Source of the DNA: Berberis thunbergii
Taxonomy: Eukaryota > Streptophyta > Magnoliopsida > Ranunculales > Berberidaceae
NCBI GenBank assembly: GCA_003290165.1
Contig: QNQO01000200.1
Coordinates: 372,001 to 436,000 of the forward strand
DNA: 64,000 nucleotides
Direction: 5' to 3'
Below, in pieces: positions 23,476-34,293 of this stretch (its first letter is position 1; each line of letters begins with the position of its first letter). The notes below the pieces were generated by a model that was not told the DNA's origin, searched no databases, and saw only the letters and a program-made list of their open reading frames with translations. A program made the position numbers and the translations under genes.

Positions 23476-24385
23476 CACTTCAAGAAAAGTCCTCATTTAT
23501 AGCATATGTTTATAGCGTTTTTGTCCAAAATGCTATGATTGACTGACACTATGCCTTATTAATAGCATTTTTTTGCTTATGCTATGAAAAGTCTGTGTTT
23601 TAATAATATTTTAATCTTAAAATGCTGTGAATAAAAGAGGGAATTATTTCACCCAAATTTTTTAATGTGCGTTCATTCTAACCTAGAAGGGGAGAACGAT
23701 GCCTCCCACTCTTTCTCGCCCCCCCTTTGTGCGACGTTTCCCTCCATTTCTCTTATCCTACTCCTTATCTTTGTTGCTCTCCCTCCCCCACTCCATCGCT
23801 CTCCCTCTTTCTTGCTCTCACTCTCTCTCTCGCTCTCCCCGTTTTTCGTTCTCAAGCTGTGGCTCTCTCTCGATGGAGTTGTTGTTGTTGTCTCTCCGTG
23901 GTGCTCTTTTTTCTATTTATCCAATCGATCGTCAGTTCTTCATCTTTCAATCTCGAAGTCAACTCTCAAGTTAAGTAATTTCGTATATCTCTATTGATAA
24001 TTCACAACAACGAATCGATTCCAATTTGAATTAGGTCAACTATTACTCTTTGCACTCTCAAGATATTCTGATTAGCTTAGGGCATCTGTTTTCTTGGATG
24101 ATACATGACGGTTGTAACCTCTTGTTAATGGTTGTAATTTCTCGTAGATGGTTGTAACTTTTGTTGACGGTTGTAACTTCTCATTGATGGTTATAACTTC
24201 CCGTTTGAAGAGACATCTCCTGTAAGTTCGTGTGCTCAGTTGAGTGATCCGCTTAGTTGCATTGGACGCAAACTTGGGCCTTTCGTACTTGTATCTTTCG
24301 TAGATAATTTTCAGGCTTCTCGAAAACAATCTAAATTTTGGACTTTCTTATCCTGCTTGGCTAAGGATTATTTTTGGCTCCCACA
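23476..24385. other. CACTA-like terminus and CT-rich low-complexity region
   Basis: CACTTCAAGAAAA at 23476 resembles a plant CACTA (En/Spm) terminus and is followed by subterminal repeats of 'atagca'/'tgctat' motifs up to about 23630. No matching right end was found. A CT-rich stretch (about 23700-23870) gives overlapping Ser/Leu-rich frames that do not look like a protein. At 24103-24210 'gttgtaac' motifs repeat irregularly. Confidence 0.35.
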
Positions 24386-24448
24386 TTTATTATTATTATT
24401 ATTATTAGTAGTAGTAGTAGTAGTAGTGGTAGTAGTAGTAGTAGTAGA
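24386..24448. repeat. (ATT)n(AGT)n compound microsatellite
   Basis: An ATT run changes into an AGT run with one interruption. It is non-coding. Confidence 0.9.
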
Positions 24449-24966
24449 TATAAAAGTAAAGATTTGGCACAAACTCTATCGTATATAAAGTAAAAAGCTT
24501 GATACTCCTAATGTGAAAAGCTTTCAACTTAAATGTTTGTTAAGCACTTTCATATACAAGAGAGTAGAATTTGTTCCACTTTTGAAACTGTCATAATTGT
24601 AAAGGGGACGCGATTAGCTTTAAAACATATTAGGGGTGGGGGCACTCTACGTGCACAAATATTCAATACATTTTCATTTTAGGGGCCTATGTATAGTTTA
24701 TAAATAATTAGAGGACTTCAAATAAATTCTTATTTAGGGACTTAAGTATAATTAATCAATGTTTATGAATTACTGGTTTTGATTGTAAAAATATGAAATG
24801 TGAATAAAAAAATGGAAAATAAAAAAGTTAGTTGAAAAGACTTTTTTATAATTTGTAGATAATTAGGAGGAATGAAATAAATTATGTTAGAGGCTTGATA
24901 TAATATATCAATGCTTAAAAGAGGCTGGTTACGCTTCTAAAAATTATGAAATGTGGAAGGCAAAAT

Positions 24967-25947
24967 TAGGGGTGGGCATCCCATCTTGCGATCCCGATCC
25001 CGTCCCATCTCAATTTTTTCCCGAGTCTTATTGAGATTGATCAATCTCATCCCAATTCCATCCTATCCTGATTTAGAGTGGGATGAGATTAGGATGAAGA
25101 TTTTCAATCCTGCTAATCTCATCCCACCTTGAACTGATTTTTTCAACTTGAGTACACCTTCAACATCTCCAAAAGATTCCCCAGAGGGGAATTAACAACA
25201 TAAGGTTGTACAAATATGGACCTTTGTTTGATAGGTATTGAAAGATAAATGCATGTGTGGGTTGATACAATAAGTTTTGCTTTGTCACCATCAATTGTTT
25301 GCCCCCACAAAGCTACGTTTCAATTGCCAACATTAAAACTAACATCGTGTACACATTACACCAAATTGACATTTTTGTAACAACCCCCAAAACAATATTA
25401 CTTTTGAAGTGTAACAATCCATTTTACACATTTTCACAAACAAAATGATACAATAATTGTATCACCATTAAGAGTATGGTTATAAAAGTGATACTATTCA
25501 TGGTGATCCAACTTATTGTATCATTTTTTTTGTTGTTTTTCATTTTTTTGACTAAATTTAGTTTTGAGTTGAAATTGTTTGGTAGATTGTAACATCTCAA
25601 AAGTGATATTATTTTGAGAGTTGTTACAAAAGTGTCAATTTGGTGTAGTGACAAACCAACTCTGTTCATTATGTGTACAAACTACAGAGTAATATTCCAT
25701 CATGTAGACTTGGTTTACTCGCTTGGTTGTTTTATATTCTGTTTGCAGTTGTTTGTGCATGATTATTGGTGTTTCTCTTCAATGGTGTTTATGTTCTGCA
25801 ATGGCGATTCACTCCTCTTTGCTTGAATATTGATCTCGTCTCGTTCCTTTCCGAACTCGTTTGAGATGTGATGAGGTTGAGATGATGTCTTCTGAAGGAA
25901 CAGAATAGGATAGGAATGAGGTTCATCTCGTTCCGCCCCCACCCTTA
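24967..25947. mobile_element. Non-autonomous hAT-type element with 8-bp target duplication
   Basis: The left end TAGGGGTGGGCATCCC and the right end CCCCCACCCTTA form imperfect inverted termini. The flanks are ggcaaaat (24959-24966) and ggtaaaat (25948-25955), 7 of 8 identical. The subterminal DNA repeats 'catctca/tgagat' motifs in both orientations. There is no transposase. A CACTA-type MITE is inserted in the middle (25354-25650). Confidence 0.7.
25354..25650. mobile_element. CACTA-type MITE with 3-bp target duplication
   Basis: The left end CATTACACCAAATTGACA and the right end TGTCAATTTGGTGTAGTG are inverted repeats continuing about 30 bp inward. The flanks are 'aca' on both sides (25351-25353, 25651-25653). 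A 3-bp duplication and a CACTA-like terminus fit En/Spm-type transposition. The 297-bp body has no coding capacity. Confidence 0.75.
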
Positions 25948-25955
25948 GGTAAAAT

Positions 25956-27492
25956 GCAAAAATCTAAAAGTTAAATATAATAGCCTATTTTTAATTTTAG
26001 ATAACTGAAAAACTTCAAATAAATTATGTTAGAGACTTCGTTATAATTAATGGATAGTGAGAGAAACCGAGTTTGATTATAAATAATCTGAATTTGGGAG
26101 GACAAAAGTGTAATAGTATTTTTTTTGTTAAAGACAAACAAGGATTGTGATTTTGCTTTTCGAGTTCATTTCGGTATCTTGATTTTAAAGAAAAATCATA
26201 AAAATTTCGAGGATACATAAAAAAATATATATAATGACTTTCGAGGGTATATGAAAATGTGAAAAAAGTAGATGCAAGTAAATAAATCTATTAAACATAT
26301 TAAAAAAAACCTAAATACCAATAAATGAAACAAACATGAAATCAATATATAATTAGAAAATCAGAAGGTGGTTTCAAAATTCAATATATAAGTAGAAGAA
26401 ATGATAATTAAAAAATCATGGGGTGGTTTTAAAAATCAATAAATAATTAGAAGAAATGATAATACGAAAAAACCCCAAAATTTATGAAAAAACTCTGAAA
26501 TTTTTCGAAAACAAATCCTCGAAAAAATGTAATTTTTTGTAGCTGAGTTTTGTATTTTTACAGAAAAAGGAAATTTAAAAAATTTCTGAAATTCGAAAAT
26601 TTTCAAAAATACCCTCGAAAAATGTAACTTTTAATTTCGCCCATTTACTTTTCATAATTTCAAAAAACCAAAATTTTCATTGAAATTTCGCGAGATCTCA
26701 CGAAATCACATTCCTTGAAGACAAAAACAACCTTTGTCACTTTTACCATTTTTTATTTGTTTTTGTAAATATCATAAAGTTGGGAGGGCATTGTCGAAAT
26801 CCGAAAATTAGGTTGAAGACCAATGTGCAATAGTATTTTTCAATTAAAAGACAAATATCCTTGACACTGTTCATTGGTTCGTTGGCTTCACATGTAATTA
26901 TCAATAATAAAGGAGGACAAAACAGAAAAAAAAATTGAAATCAATACATACATCTTCACTGTTCATTTAGGAAAAGGGAGTTATATAATCCAAATGTTAC
27001 TTGTTCAAATTTGAACATGGCTGATTTATATTTTAATTGATCTTTTTGTTTATTTTCTGTCAAGGCAAACTCAGATAAATAAAACTCAACATGAGTTGGT
27101 AATGGTGAACCCATTCCAAAAGAATAAATAAAAAATGGAAACTAGAGACAGAGAAAATGTAGGCAATGGGCCTGTTGTTTGTTGATAATATTTGTTCGTT
27201 CATGCTAATAGCCTCAAAGTTTCCTTTCAAAGCTTTATAGTCTAAACCTTTGATATTTAAACCACCATTCTGCACCACTACCATTCCCACCCACAATAAT
27301 TGAGCTAAAAGTATTATAAATGTTGGCTAATATCCACCAATGTTTATGTCTTCGAGAGCTTTCTATTTATAAGATTTTTTTTTCTATTCAAATTTAAGTG
27401 ACCCGAAATAAATAAACTTAAGTGTTAAATCCATTTCCATGATCAAGCATTACCAAAAACTATAATGGTTTGCTACGTTAGTTTAAGATAGC
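25956..27492. other. AT-rich intergenic region, no gene
   Basis: Very AT-rich DNA with irregular repeats such as 'aataattagaagaaatgataa' variants (26350-26470) and 'tcgaaaaa' motifs (26490-26640). The segment near 26690-26715 (cgagatctcacgaaatcacattcc) resembles 59040-59070, just before the duplicated ZEP exon. No coding frame is supported. Confidence 0.4.
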
Positions 27493-27496
27493 TAAG

Positions 27497-28006
27497 TGTC
27501 ACGTGCTGACCTTTTTTTCCTTGGCTAACACGCTGCCCACTAGCGTCACACTCCCGTCGGACTAACTAGTCAAGGCACTTCGATGCTTGGCTAATGCTAA
27601 GTGATGCTACGAAAGCTTAAGTGAGGAAAATGCTAAGGCACAAGTGTTTAGGCTTTTTGAAAGAATGCTTTGTATTGCTTGAGAGAGTTGTACAAGTGTT
27701 TGATGATCTCTACAAATGAATGCCAAGGCCTATTTATAGGCCCTTAAAGTCCTAGAGGTTTCTAGCCTAGAACCTTCCACAATCCTCCATCAAAGGAGTA
27801 TTCTCTATGCTTCTAGAAAGTTCCCACCTCCAAAGGAACTAGAAATTACAAGGAGGCTTCTAGAAAATACTACACAAGTTTGTACAATGGTGTTCTAGAT
27901 TCATCCATGCTAGAACACTCTAGAGAAAGCAAATTTAGAATGTCCAAGAGCACTCTAGAACCTTCCGGAGGCATCTAGAGAAAGCTATGCTAGATGGCTT
28001 GTGACA
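27497..28006 (-). repeat. 3' LTR of chromovirus (510 bp)
   Basis: On the minus strand it runs TGTCACAAGCC to GCACGTGACA. It differs from the other LTR at about three positions. Confidence 0.95.
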
Positions 28007-28021
28007 TTCTCCCCCACCCAA
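28007..28021 (-). promoter_or_regulatory. Polypurine tract of chromovirus
   Basis: Read on the minus strand, 'ttgggtgggggagaa' directly abuts the 3' LTR; it is the plus-strand DNA primer. Confidence 0.8.
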
Positions 28022-28037
28022 GTCCTTGACGACCCCG

Positions 28038-29828
28038 TCAAGACTGTGCCTCGAACTCCGCAATCTTGCCCTGGAATTGCCATAGGTCGCCTTCTTTTTC
28101 CCATGAGGCCTCACTGTTCGGTAGTCCCTTCCATCGAATGAGATACTCATTATAGCTTGGCACACCCCTCCGTCGGATGAGCCTCTTTGCCTCGATGCTT
28201 TCGATCTTTCGATCAAAGGAAGCCACGACCGCGGTTGGTGCCCGATGTGACTCGCCCCTTGTTGGATCTTCTTTATCACCATGGTAGGGCTTGAGCATGC
28301 TCACATGGAACACCGGATGAATCTTGAGTTTGGGCGGCAACTCAAGCTTGTAAGAAACTCTCCCAACCTTCCGTAGGACGGGAAATGGCCCCTCATACTT
28401 CCGCACTAGTCCCTTGTGCACCGAGCGAAAGACCTTGAACTGTTGTGGCAGCAACTTGACCATGACCATGTCGCCCACTTGGAACTCGAGAGGGCGTCTA
28501 TGCTTGTCTGCCCACTTCTTCATCTTTTTAGACGCCTTGTCCAAGTATGCCTTCGTTATATCAAGCTGCTCATGCCACCCTCGTGCAAGTTTGTACGCAG
28601 CGGGGCTGCTACCCGTGTAGCCCGACGCAACGGCTTGTGGAGTCAAGGGCTGCTGGCCCATGACGATCTCGAACGGACTTTGTTGCGTTGATTCAGACCG
28701 CTGCAAGTTGAATGAGAATTGAGCCACATCCATCAACTTGGCCCAATCCTTCTGGTTGGCACCCACAAAGTGCCTCAAGTATAACTCCAACAAGGCATTC
28801 ACCCTCTCTGTTTGCCCATCGCTTTGTGGGTGAAAGCTTGTTGAGAAGTGTAGACCCGAACCCAAGAGCTTGAATAACTCCGTCCAGAATTTTGCTGTGA
28901 ACCTTGGGTCCCGATCACTTATGATGCTCCGAGGCAAGCCCCAATACTTCACCACATGCTGAAAGAACAACTTGGCGGCTTGCTCGGCCGTGCAATCGCG
29001 TGGGGCAGGTATGAAAGTCCCATACTTGGAAAAGCGATCGACCACGACCATAATAGAGCCATACCCATCAGACTTGGGCAAGGCCGATATGAAGTCCATT
29101 GATACACTTTCCCATGGCCTTTCCGGAATTGGCAAAGGCTGCAATAGTCCTGCCGGTACACGCTGCTCTATCTTGTCTTGTTGGCACACAAGACAAGTCT
29201 TCACATAGGCTTCTATATCATCCCGCATATGAGGCCAATAGTAGTCTACCTCCAAGAGTGCCAATGTCCGCTGCATCCCCGGATGGCCAGCCCACATTGA
29301 GTCGTGGCACTCCTTCATGATGTCTCGCCTAAGATTATCCCACTTAGGCACGTAAATGCGACGACCAACGGTGTAGAGCACCCCATTCTCTACCCAAAAT
29401 CGTCGAGTCTTCCCCTTCTTGGCCATCTCCATGAGTCCCTTGGCCAAGGGGTCTTGAGAAGTCCCCTCCTTGATCCGATCAAGAAGGTTGCTAGTGGCGC
29501 TGCTTGCGCTAGCGAGCATGGCCTTTCGGCTGAGAGCATCAGCAACAACATTAACTTTGCCCGGCTTGTACTCCATGACATAATCGAACTCCGCTAAGAA
29601 ATCTTGCCACCGAGCTTGCTTGGGGCTGATCTTCTTCTGATTTTGAAAATAACTTGTAGCCACATTGTCGGTCATGATGGTAAACCGACTCCCAAGCAAA
29701 TAGTGCCTCCAAGTTCGCAAGCAGTGAATGATGGCTGTCATCTCCTTGTCATGCACCGGATACCGTCTCTCGGTATCATTGAGCTTGCGAGACTCATAGG
29801 CTATGGGATGCCCCTCTTGCATAAGCAC
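28038..29828 (-). CDS. Chromovirus pol part 2: RNase H, integrase, chromodomain
   Basis: About 596 codons continue the polyprotein after the frameshift. The start is RNase H, with [11 protein letters not shown] and the third catalytic Asp in IMTDN. Next come the integrase HHCC zinc domain ([12 protein letters not shown], then CLVCQQDK), the D,D,E core ([27 protein letters not shown]) and the GPFPV/HPVFHVS box. The last ~55 residues ([19 protein letters not shown]) form a chromodomain, thought to steer insertion to particular chromatin. The frame has no start of its own; it depends on translation from gag, which the upstream breaks prevent. Confidence 0.9.
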   Translation of the reverse strand: MLMQEGHPIAYESRKLNDTERRYPVHDKEMTAIIHCLRTWRHYLLGSRFTIMTDNVATSYFQNQKKISPKQARWQDFLAEFDYVMEYKPGKVNVVADALSRKAMLASASSATSNLLDRIKEGTSQDPLAKGLMEMAKKGKTRRFWVENGVLYTVGRRIYVPKWDNLRRDIMKECHDSMWAGHPGMQRTLALLEVDYYWPHMRDDIEAYVKTCLVCQQDKIEQRVPAGLLQPLPIPERPWESVSMDFISALPKSDGYGSIMVVVDRFSKYGTFIPAPRDCTAEQAAKLFFQHVVKYWGLPRSIISDRDPRFTAKFWTELFKLLGSGLHFSTSFHPQSDGQTERVNALLELYLRHFVGANQKDWAKLMDVAQFSFNLQRSESTQQSPFEIVMGQQPLTPQAVASGYTGSSPAAYKLARGWHEQLDITKAYLDKASKKMKKWADKHRRPLEFQVGDMVMVKLLPQQFKVFRSVHKGLVRKYEGPFPVLRKVGRVSYKLELPPKLKIHPVFHVSMLKPYHGDKEDPTRGESHRAPTAVVASFDRKIESIEAKRLIRRRGVPSYNEYLIRWKGLPNSEASWEKEGDLWQFQGKIAEFEAQS

Positions 29829-31141
29829 CCTCCGATTGCAAAGTCTGATGCATCGGTGTGAAGTTCGAATGACTTAGCATAATCGGGCAAGGCCAAGACA
29901 GGTTCCTCAGTGACTGCCTTCTTTAAATCATCAAATGCTTCTTGGCATTTCTCACTCCAATGCCACTGCACCTTCTTCTTCAGCAAGTCGGTCAGTGGGG
30001 CTGCTCTCGCCGAGTAGCTCAAAATGAATCTCCGATAATAATTGGCCAGCCCAAGGAAAGAACGTAGCTCCGAAACGTTCTTGGGTGGCTCCCATTCATT
30101 GATGGCCTGCACTTTGTCCCGTTCCATCATGATCTTTTCAGCCTTGATGCGGTGCCCCAAGAAAGACACCTCGTCTTGGGCGAACGAGCACTTCTCCAAT
30201 TTCACGTACAGCTTGCTATCCCGCAATGCTTGGAAAACCTGTTGCAAGTGATGCACATGTTCTTCCAAGTTGTCGCTATACACGACGATATCGTCGAGAT
30301 AGACGACTACAAATTTATCCAAGAAAGGCTGAAAGATTCTGTTCATTAAAGTGCAGAAAGTAGCCGGGGCATTGGTGAGACCAAAAGGCATCACCAAGAA
30401 TTCATAAGACCCATAACGAGTGACGCATGCCGTCTTTGGCTCATCTCCTTTGGCAATGCGCACTTGCCAATACCCCGATCGGAGATCTAGTTTAGAAAAG
30501 TACCTGGCTTTACCGAGCCTATCGAAAAGATCAGCAACCAAAGGAATTGGATACTTGTTCTTGATGGTTACTTTGTTAAGTGCTCGGTAATCAATGCACA
30601 TACGCAAGGACCCGTCGTGCTTGTGTTGGAACAATACTGGTGCACCGAATGGGGCCTTGGATGGCCGGATGAAACCCGCGTCCAACAGCTCCTTGAGTTG
30701 CTTGCGTAGCTCTTCCAACTCTGGTGGTGCCATCCGATAAGGCGCCATGGCTGGAGGCCTAGCCCCTGGCTCCAGCTCGATCATATGATCGACTTCCCTT
30801 CTTGGAGGAAGTCTCTTGGGTAGCTCTGGAGGCATGACATCTTTGTACTCTTTCAAAACCGCAGCTACCTCCTTCGGAACCTCGCTGGGTTGAGGCCCAT
30901 CTTCGATCAATGTGGCCACAAATGTTGCTTGCCCCTTTTGCACGCCTTTCTTCACTTGAATGGCTGACAACATCTTGGCCTCCACGATCTCCCGAGTGAC
31001 AGGGACAGAGCATGCTTCTCGATCCTTTGCAATAGTCATCGACCCGTCCCTTTCTAATGTCCATGGCTTCACCGTATCCATGAACTCCATGCCCAGCACC
31101 AATGAGAAGTCGTCCATCGTGACGACAGTCAGGTCCACCAT
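29801..31141 (-). pseudogene. Chromovirus pol part 1: protease tail, reverse transcriptase, RNase H start
   Basis: A continuous 446-codon stretch in the same frame as gag, beginning after an in-frame TAG at about 31148-31150. It holds the distal protease, then [56 protein letters not shown], the intact active site [11 protein letters not shown], and [11 protein letters not shown]. It ends in the first RNase H strand ([11 protein letters not shown]), where a single missing G shifts the frame near 29822. RT would copy element RNA into DNA. All visible RT catalytic residues are intact. Confidence 0.9.
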
Positions 31142-31147
31142 CCCCTT

Positions 31148-32671
31148 CTATTCGCCCAAATTAAGGGAGACGCCTCGTGCTATACCATGGATAGGCACCG
31201 GTGCAGTGTTGACGGTCTTCAAGGTGCCTGGCTCCTTGGTGTACTGCACACCCAGCCTTGTTGCCTCCTTCAAAGCAACAAAATTGTGTGTTGCACCCGT
31301 GTCGACGAGTGCCTTTGAAGCCTTGCCATTTACCTTGGCTTCCACAAACATAAGAGCGGATTTCTTTGAACGGGGCAGCGTACTTACCTTAGCCACGTTG
31401 CTTTGCTCCACCGTAGCCTTGACGCTGTTTAGCAAGCGCAAAGTCCCCATTTGCGCCTCATCCCTCGATGATTCCCCGGACGATCCACTCTTGCCAGCGA
31501 TCATCGCATTGAGCTTTTGTCGCTGTGGGCATTCCCTAGCCCAGTGCGGCCCTCCGCACAAGAAGCAGTCGCGGTTTTTTACCTTGCTATCTGAAAAGGA
31601 CTGCTTGGCTTTGTCCTTCCTCTCGAACTGCTTGCCGCCGCTGCTACTGCTGCTTCTTTCAGTGGGTTTTGCTCCCCCACCTTTTCCCTTGTTACCGTCG
31701 CCACTCTTGCTACCACCCTTGTGGCTTTTTGAATCAGCCTTGTATTCGAACAAGGATTCGGCAACTGCGATGGCCTCTGCAAGCGATTGAACGTTGCGTC
31801 TCTTTAACTCTTGCTCGGCCCATCGTTGTAGTCCATCCATGAAGTAGACGAGCTGAGTCTTCTCTGGCATGTCCGAGACTTCAAGCATAAGAGATGTGAA
31901 CTGCTTGACATACTCTTTGATTGACCCCGTATGATTCAGTCCACGCAGCCTCTTCATAGCAACTTCTTCCGCATTCTCCGGATAGAATTGCCGCTTGAAA
32001 TCCGCCTTGAACTCGTCCCAAGTCTTAAGTGAGCAAATACCCTTCTTGATATCCGACTCACGCCTCCTCCACCAAAGGATGGCATCATCACCCAAGTACA
32101 TGGTGACGGTGGTGATCTTGGACTCATCGTCGTCCAAGCGCATAGCGTTGAAATATTTTTCAACACTCCATAGGAAGTTGTCGAGCTCCCTAGTATCGCG
32201 CTTCCCATGGTACCTTGGCGGCTCGGGCACCTTCATCCTTGGCCCCTCTCGTATAGTAGCACTACCTGCCATAGCCGCCTTGCATAGGTTGACGTCCGAT
32301 TGCAAGGACTCAACCTGCTCCCGAATGGCTTGGAGCTGCCTCATCAGCGTGTCCTTGAGCTGGCCCATCTCGTTGCGCATAGCATCCGCAACTTGGTTGA
32401 CGAGAAGTTGAGTCTCGTCCTTGGCTTCCACAGTGCCGAGCTCAAGGTCATGGACGCAGCTATCGAGTTGCTCGATATCCGTAGTGACGCTAGCCAACGT
32501 CCCATTGAAAAACTCAACCTTCTGTTCCATCTCCCCGACGCTGTCTTGGAGATCGCCCACGGTCAGCTCCACCTTGGCCATACGATCCTCAAGCATGCTG
32601 GTCCGACTAGTTTTTCTTTCAGTCTCCTCGATCACGGACCCTACAATAGCACTCTCTTTGTTTCCCGACAT
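31148..32671 (-). CDS. Chromovirus gag and protease N-terminal part
   Basis: The ATG at 32669-32671 is chosen because the frame upstream to 32689 lacks an ATG. The product is about 507 residues. An N-terminal helical/coiled-coil region (about residues 20-140) precedes the gag capsid domain (YHGKRDTRELDNFLWSVEKY to KRLRGLNHTGSIKEYVKQF). Next is a Lys/Gly/Ser-rich linker and a zinc knuckle CFLCGGPHWAREC (C-x2-C-x3-H-x4-C). The protease active site VDTGATHNFV lies near the C-terminus. The frame is cut by an in-frame TAG at about 31148, inside the protease; pol continues in the same frame beyond it. Confidence 0.9.
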   Translation of the reverse strand: MSGNKESAIVGSVIEETERKTSRTSMLEDRMAKVELTVGDLQDSVGEMEQKVEFFNGTLASVTTDIEQLDSCVHDLELGTVEAKDETQLLVNQVADAMRNEMGQLKDTLMRQLQAIREQVESLQSDVNLCKAAMAGSATIREGPRMKVPEPPRYHGKRDTRELDNFLWSVEKYFNAMRLDDDESKITTVTMYLGDDAILWWRRRESDIKKGICSLKTWDEFKADFKRQFYPENAEEVAMKRLRGLNHTGSIKEYVKQFTSLMLEVSDMPEKTQLVYFMDGLQRWAEQELKRRNVQSLAEAIAVAESLFEYKADSKSHKGGSKSGDGNKGKGGGAKPTERSSSSSGGKQFERKDKAKQSFSDSKVKNRDCFLCGGPHWARECPQRQKLNAMIAGKSGSSGESSRDEAQMGTLRLLNSVKATVEQSNVAKVSTLPRSKKSALMFVEAKVNGKASKALVDTGATHNFVALKEATRLGVQYTKEPGTLKTVNTAPVPIHGIARGVSLNLGE

Positions 32672-32756
32672 GATCAGATTGCTCCGCACCTAACCTTCGT
32701 ACACACAACAGCTAGCACAATGCAACTTCAGCAAGACCGCCCCTACGATCGTCGCT

Positions 32757-32768
32757 GCTCTGATACCA
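32757..32768 (-). promoter_or_regulatory. Primer-binding site (tRNA-iMet) of chromovirus
   Basis: On the minus strand TGGTATCAGAGC lies 2 nt after the 5' LTR end. It is the standard initiator-Met tRNA primer site of plant gypsy and copia elements. Confidence 0.9.
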
Positions 32769-32770
32769 CG

Positions 32771-33280
32771 TGTCACGTGCTGACCTTTTTTCCCTTGGCT
32801 AACACGCTGCCCACTAGCGTCACACTCCCGTCGGACTAACTAGTCAAGGCACTTCGATGTTTGGCTAATGCTAAGTGATGCTACGAAAGCTTAAGTGAGG
32901 AAAATGCTAAGGCACAAGTGTTTAGGCTTTTTGAAAGAATGCTTTGTATTGCTTGAGAGAGTTGTACAAGTGTTTGATGATCTCTACAAATGAATGCCAA
33001 GGCCTATTTATAGGCCCTTAAAGTCCTAGAGGTTTCTAGCCTAGAACCTTCCACAATCCTCCATCAAAGGAGTATTCTCTATGCTTCTAGAAAGTTTCCA
33101 CCTCCAAAGGAACTAGAAATTACAAGGAGGCTTCTAGAAAATACTACACAAGTTTGTACAATGGTGTTCTAGATTCATCCATGCTAGAACACTCTAGAGA
33201 AAGCAAATTTAGAATGTCCAAGAGCACTCTAGAACCTTCCGGAGGCATCTAGAGAAAGCTATGCTAGATGGCTTGTGACA
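32771..33280 (-). repeat. 5' LTR of chromovirus (510 bp)
   Basis: Near-identical to 27497-28006. It holds the element promoter; a 'cctatttatagg' TATA-like motif lies at about 33002-33013. Target duplication 'taag' follows at 33281. Confidence 0.95.
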
Positions 33281-33299
33281 TAAGTCTAAAATACATTCC

Positions 33300-34245
33300 C
33301 CCTAGTGCAATCTTACCATCAGGCTTGAATGTCATCAAGAAAGTTCAAAAATTCCTAGTTATATAGCAAGGAAATTCACAATTAATTAGTTAGTCTCTTG
33401 TTAAAGGTGTGATGGCTCAGTGGTTGCAGTAACGGATGGTATCACTAGGTCACATGATCGATCCCAACCGGCAACATTTAATAATAATAATAATAATAAT
33501 TAGTTAGCCTCTCTGAACATCTTTGCATTATCTTGTTGATGGAAAATGCTTCAATAATTTTTAACTCATTTGAATAAGTTGTCACACCAATTCTTTCTCG
33601 CGCTTGTCACTGCCTGCTAGAAAATTTGGTACTAGATGACTAGGATTTTCAACCCCATGCTAAAACCCGTAATGCAACAATTTTTGAAGTCTATGAGAAC
33701 AAGTCCGGATTTCCTGTCTCTATGGTAAATCACAGTCACATGGTCTAGCAATCTCGATCACTGAATTGTTTTGATCATCTAACTAGAGTTAAACTAATCT
33801 ACTCTAAAAACACCTCCAATCCCATATTCTCTCTAGTACCAAGACTGTAATAGCTTGGGACACTCCTCAACCTGATATATGTAGCCTATATAAAGTACAT
33901 ATAATTTGAAGCATCTTCATCACCCATCTATAAATTTAAAATGAAATTATAAATTGGTCCCAATTCCATAAAATCGTCCTATCTCACTCAATGTATAGTT
34001 TTTAAAGAATTATAAATTGGACATTGGTCCTTTTTTGGACCATGGGGTGCCCTTAGAGCTAGTGCGTGAGGTCTTACTCTACAACACAAAAACAGTGAAA
34101 TAGAACACGTACATAGCACTCGGGGAAGATTTTGAAAGTGCACTTGAAAAAGACAAAGTCTAACTCCACATAGCGTTTGGAATCTCAATTGGTGGTGTTG
34201 GTGTGAGCACATTTGACTTTTACAAGTCTATGTTTTTCACTATAA
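33300..34245. repeat. Direct duplication copy 1 of the ZEP upstream region
   Basis: Collinear with 34840-35965. Shared landmarks are 'attagttagcctctctgaa', 'gattttcaaccccat', 'cccgtaatgc', 'gttttgatcatctaactaga', 'tataaattggacattggtcc' and 'tctcaattggtggtgttgg'. Divergence is moderate and internal indels are present. The copy carries a SINE (33399-33497) that copy 2 lacks. No coding frame is supported. It may represent a duplicated promoter-proximal segment. Confidence 0.8.
33399..33497 (+). mobile_element. tRNA-derived SINE with (TAA)n tail
   Basis: 'gtgtgatggctcagtggttg' (box A-like) and 'gatcgatccc' (box B-like) form a tRNA-like Pol III promoter head. A (taa)n tail ends at 33497. Target duplications are aattagttagtctct (33384-33398) and aattagttagcctct (33498-33512), 14 of 15 identical. 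The duplicate region at about 34900-34920 shows the empty site, with one copy of this 15-mer. It is short and probably 5'-truncated or minimal. Confidence 0.75.
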
Positions 34246-34293
34246 ACTCGCATTTTGAAATAAATTTGTCGTTTCCCATGGATGGCACCAAAC

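Larger units (their letters stand above)
27497..33280 (-). mobile_element. Young chromovirus (Ty3/gypsy) with near-identical LTRs
   Basis: A complete 5784-bp element on the minus strand. The LTRs are 510 bp each, with only about three substitutions seen between them. It has a tRNA-iMet primer site, a gag-pol reading frame, a C-terminal chromodomain and a purine tract before the 3' LTR. The flanks share 'taag' (27493-27496, 33281-33284), a 4-5 bp target duplication. One in-frame stop in the protease and one single-base deletion at the RT/RNase H join disable the copy. LTR identity implies recent insertion. Confidence 0.95.

Noticed and set aside
23665..23997. Ser/Leu-rich frames of 60-110 codons
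   Set aside because: CT-rich low-complexity DNA open in several frames at once; no domain or conserved pattern.
24620..24660. Further TAGGGGTGGG-like hAT end
   Set aside because: No partner end or target duplication was found near it.
30960..31790. 276-codon plus-strand frame inside the chromovirus
   Set aside because: It is antisense to intact gag-protease coding sequence, a shadow of that frame.
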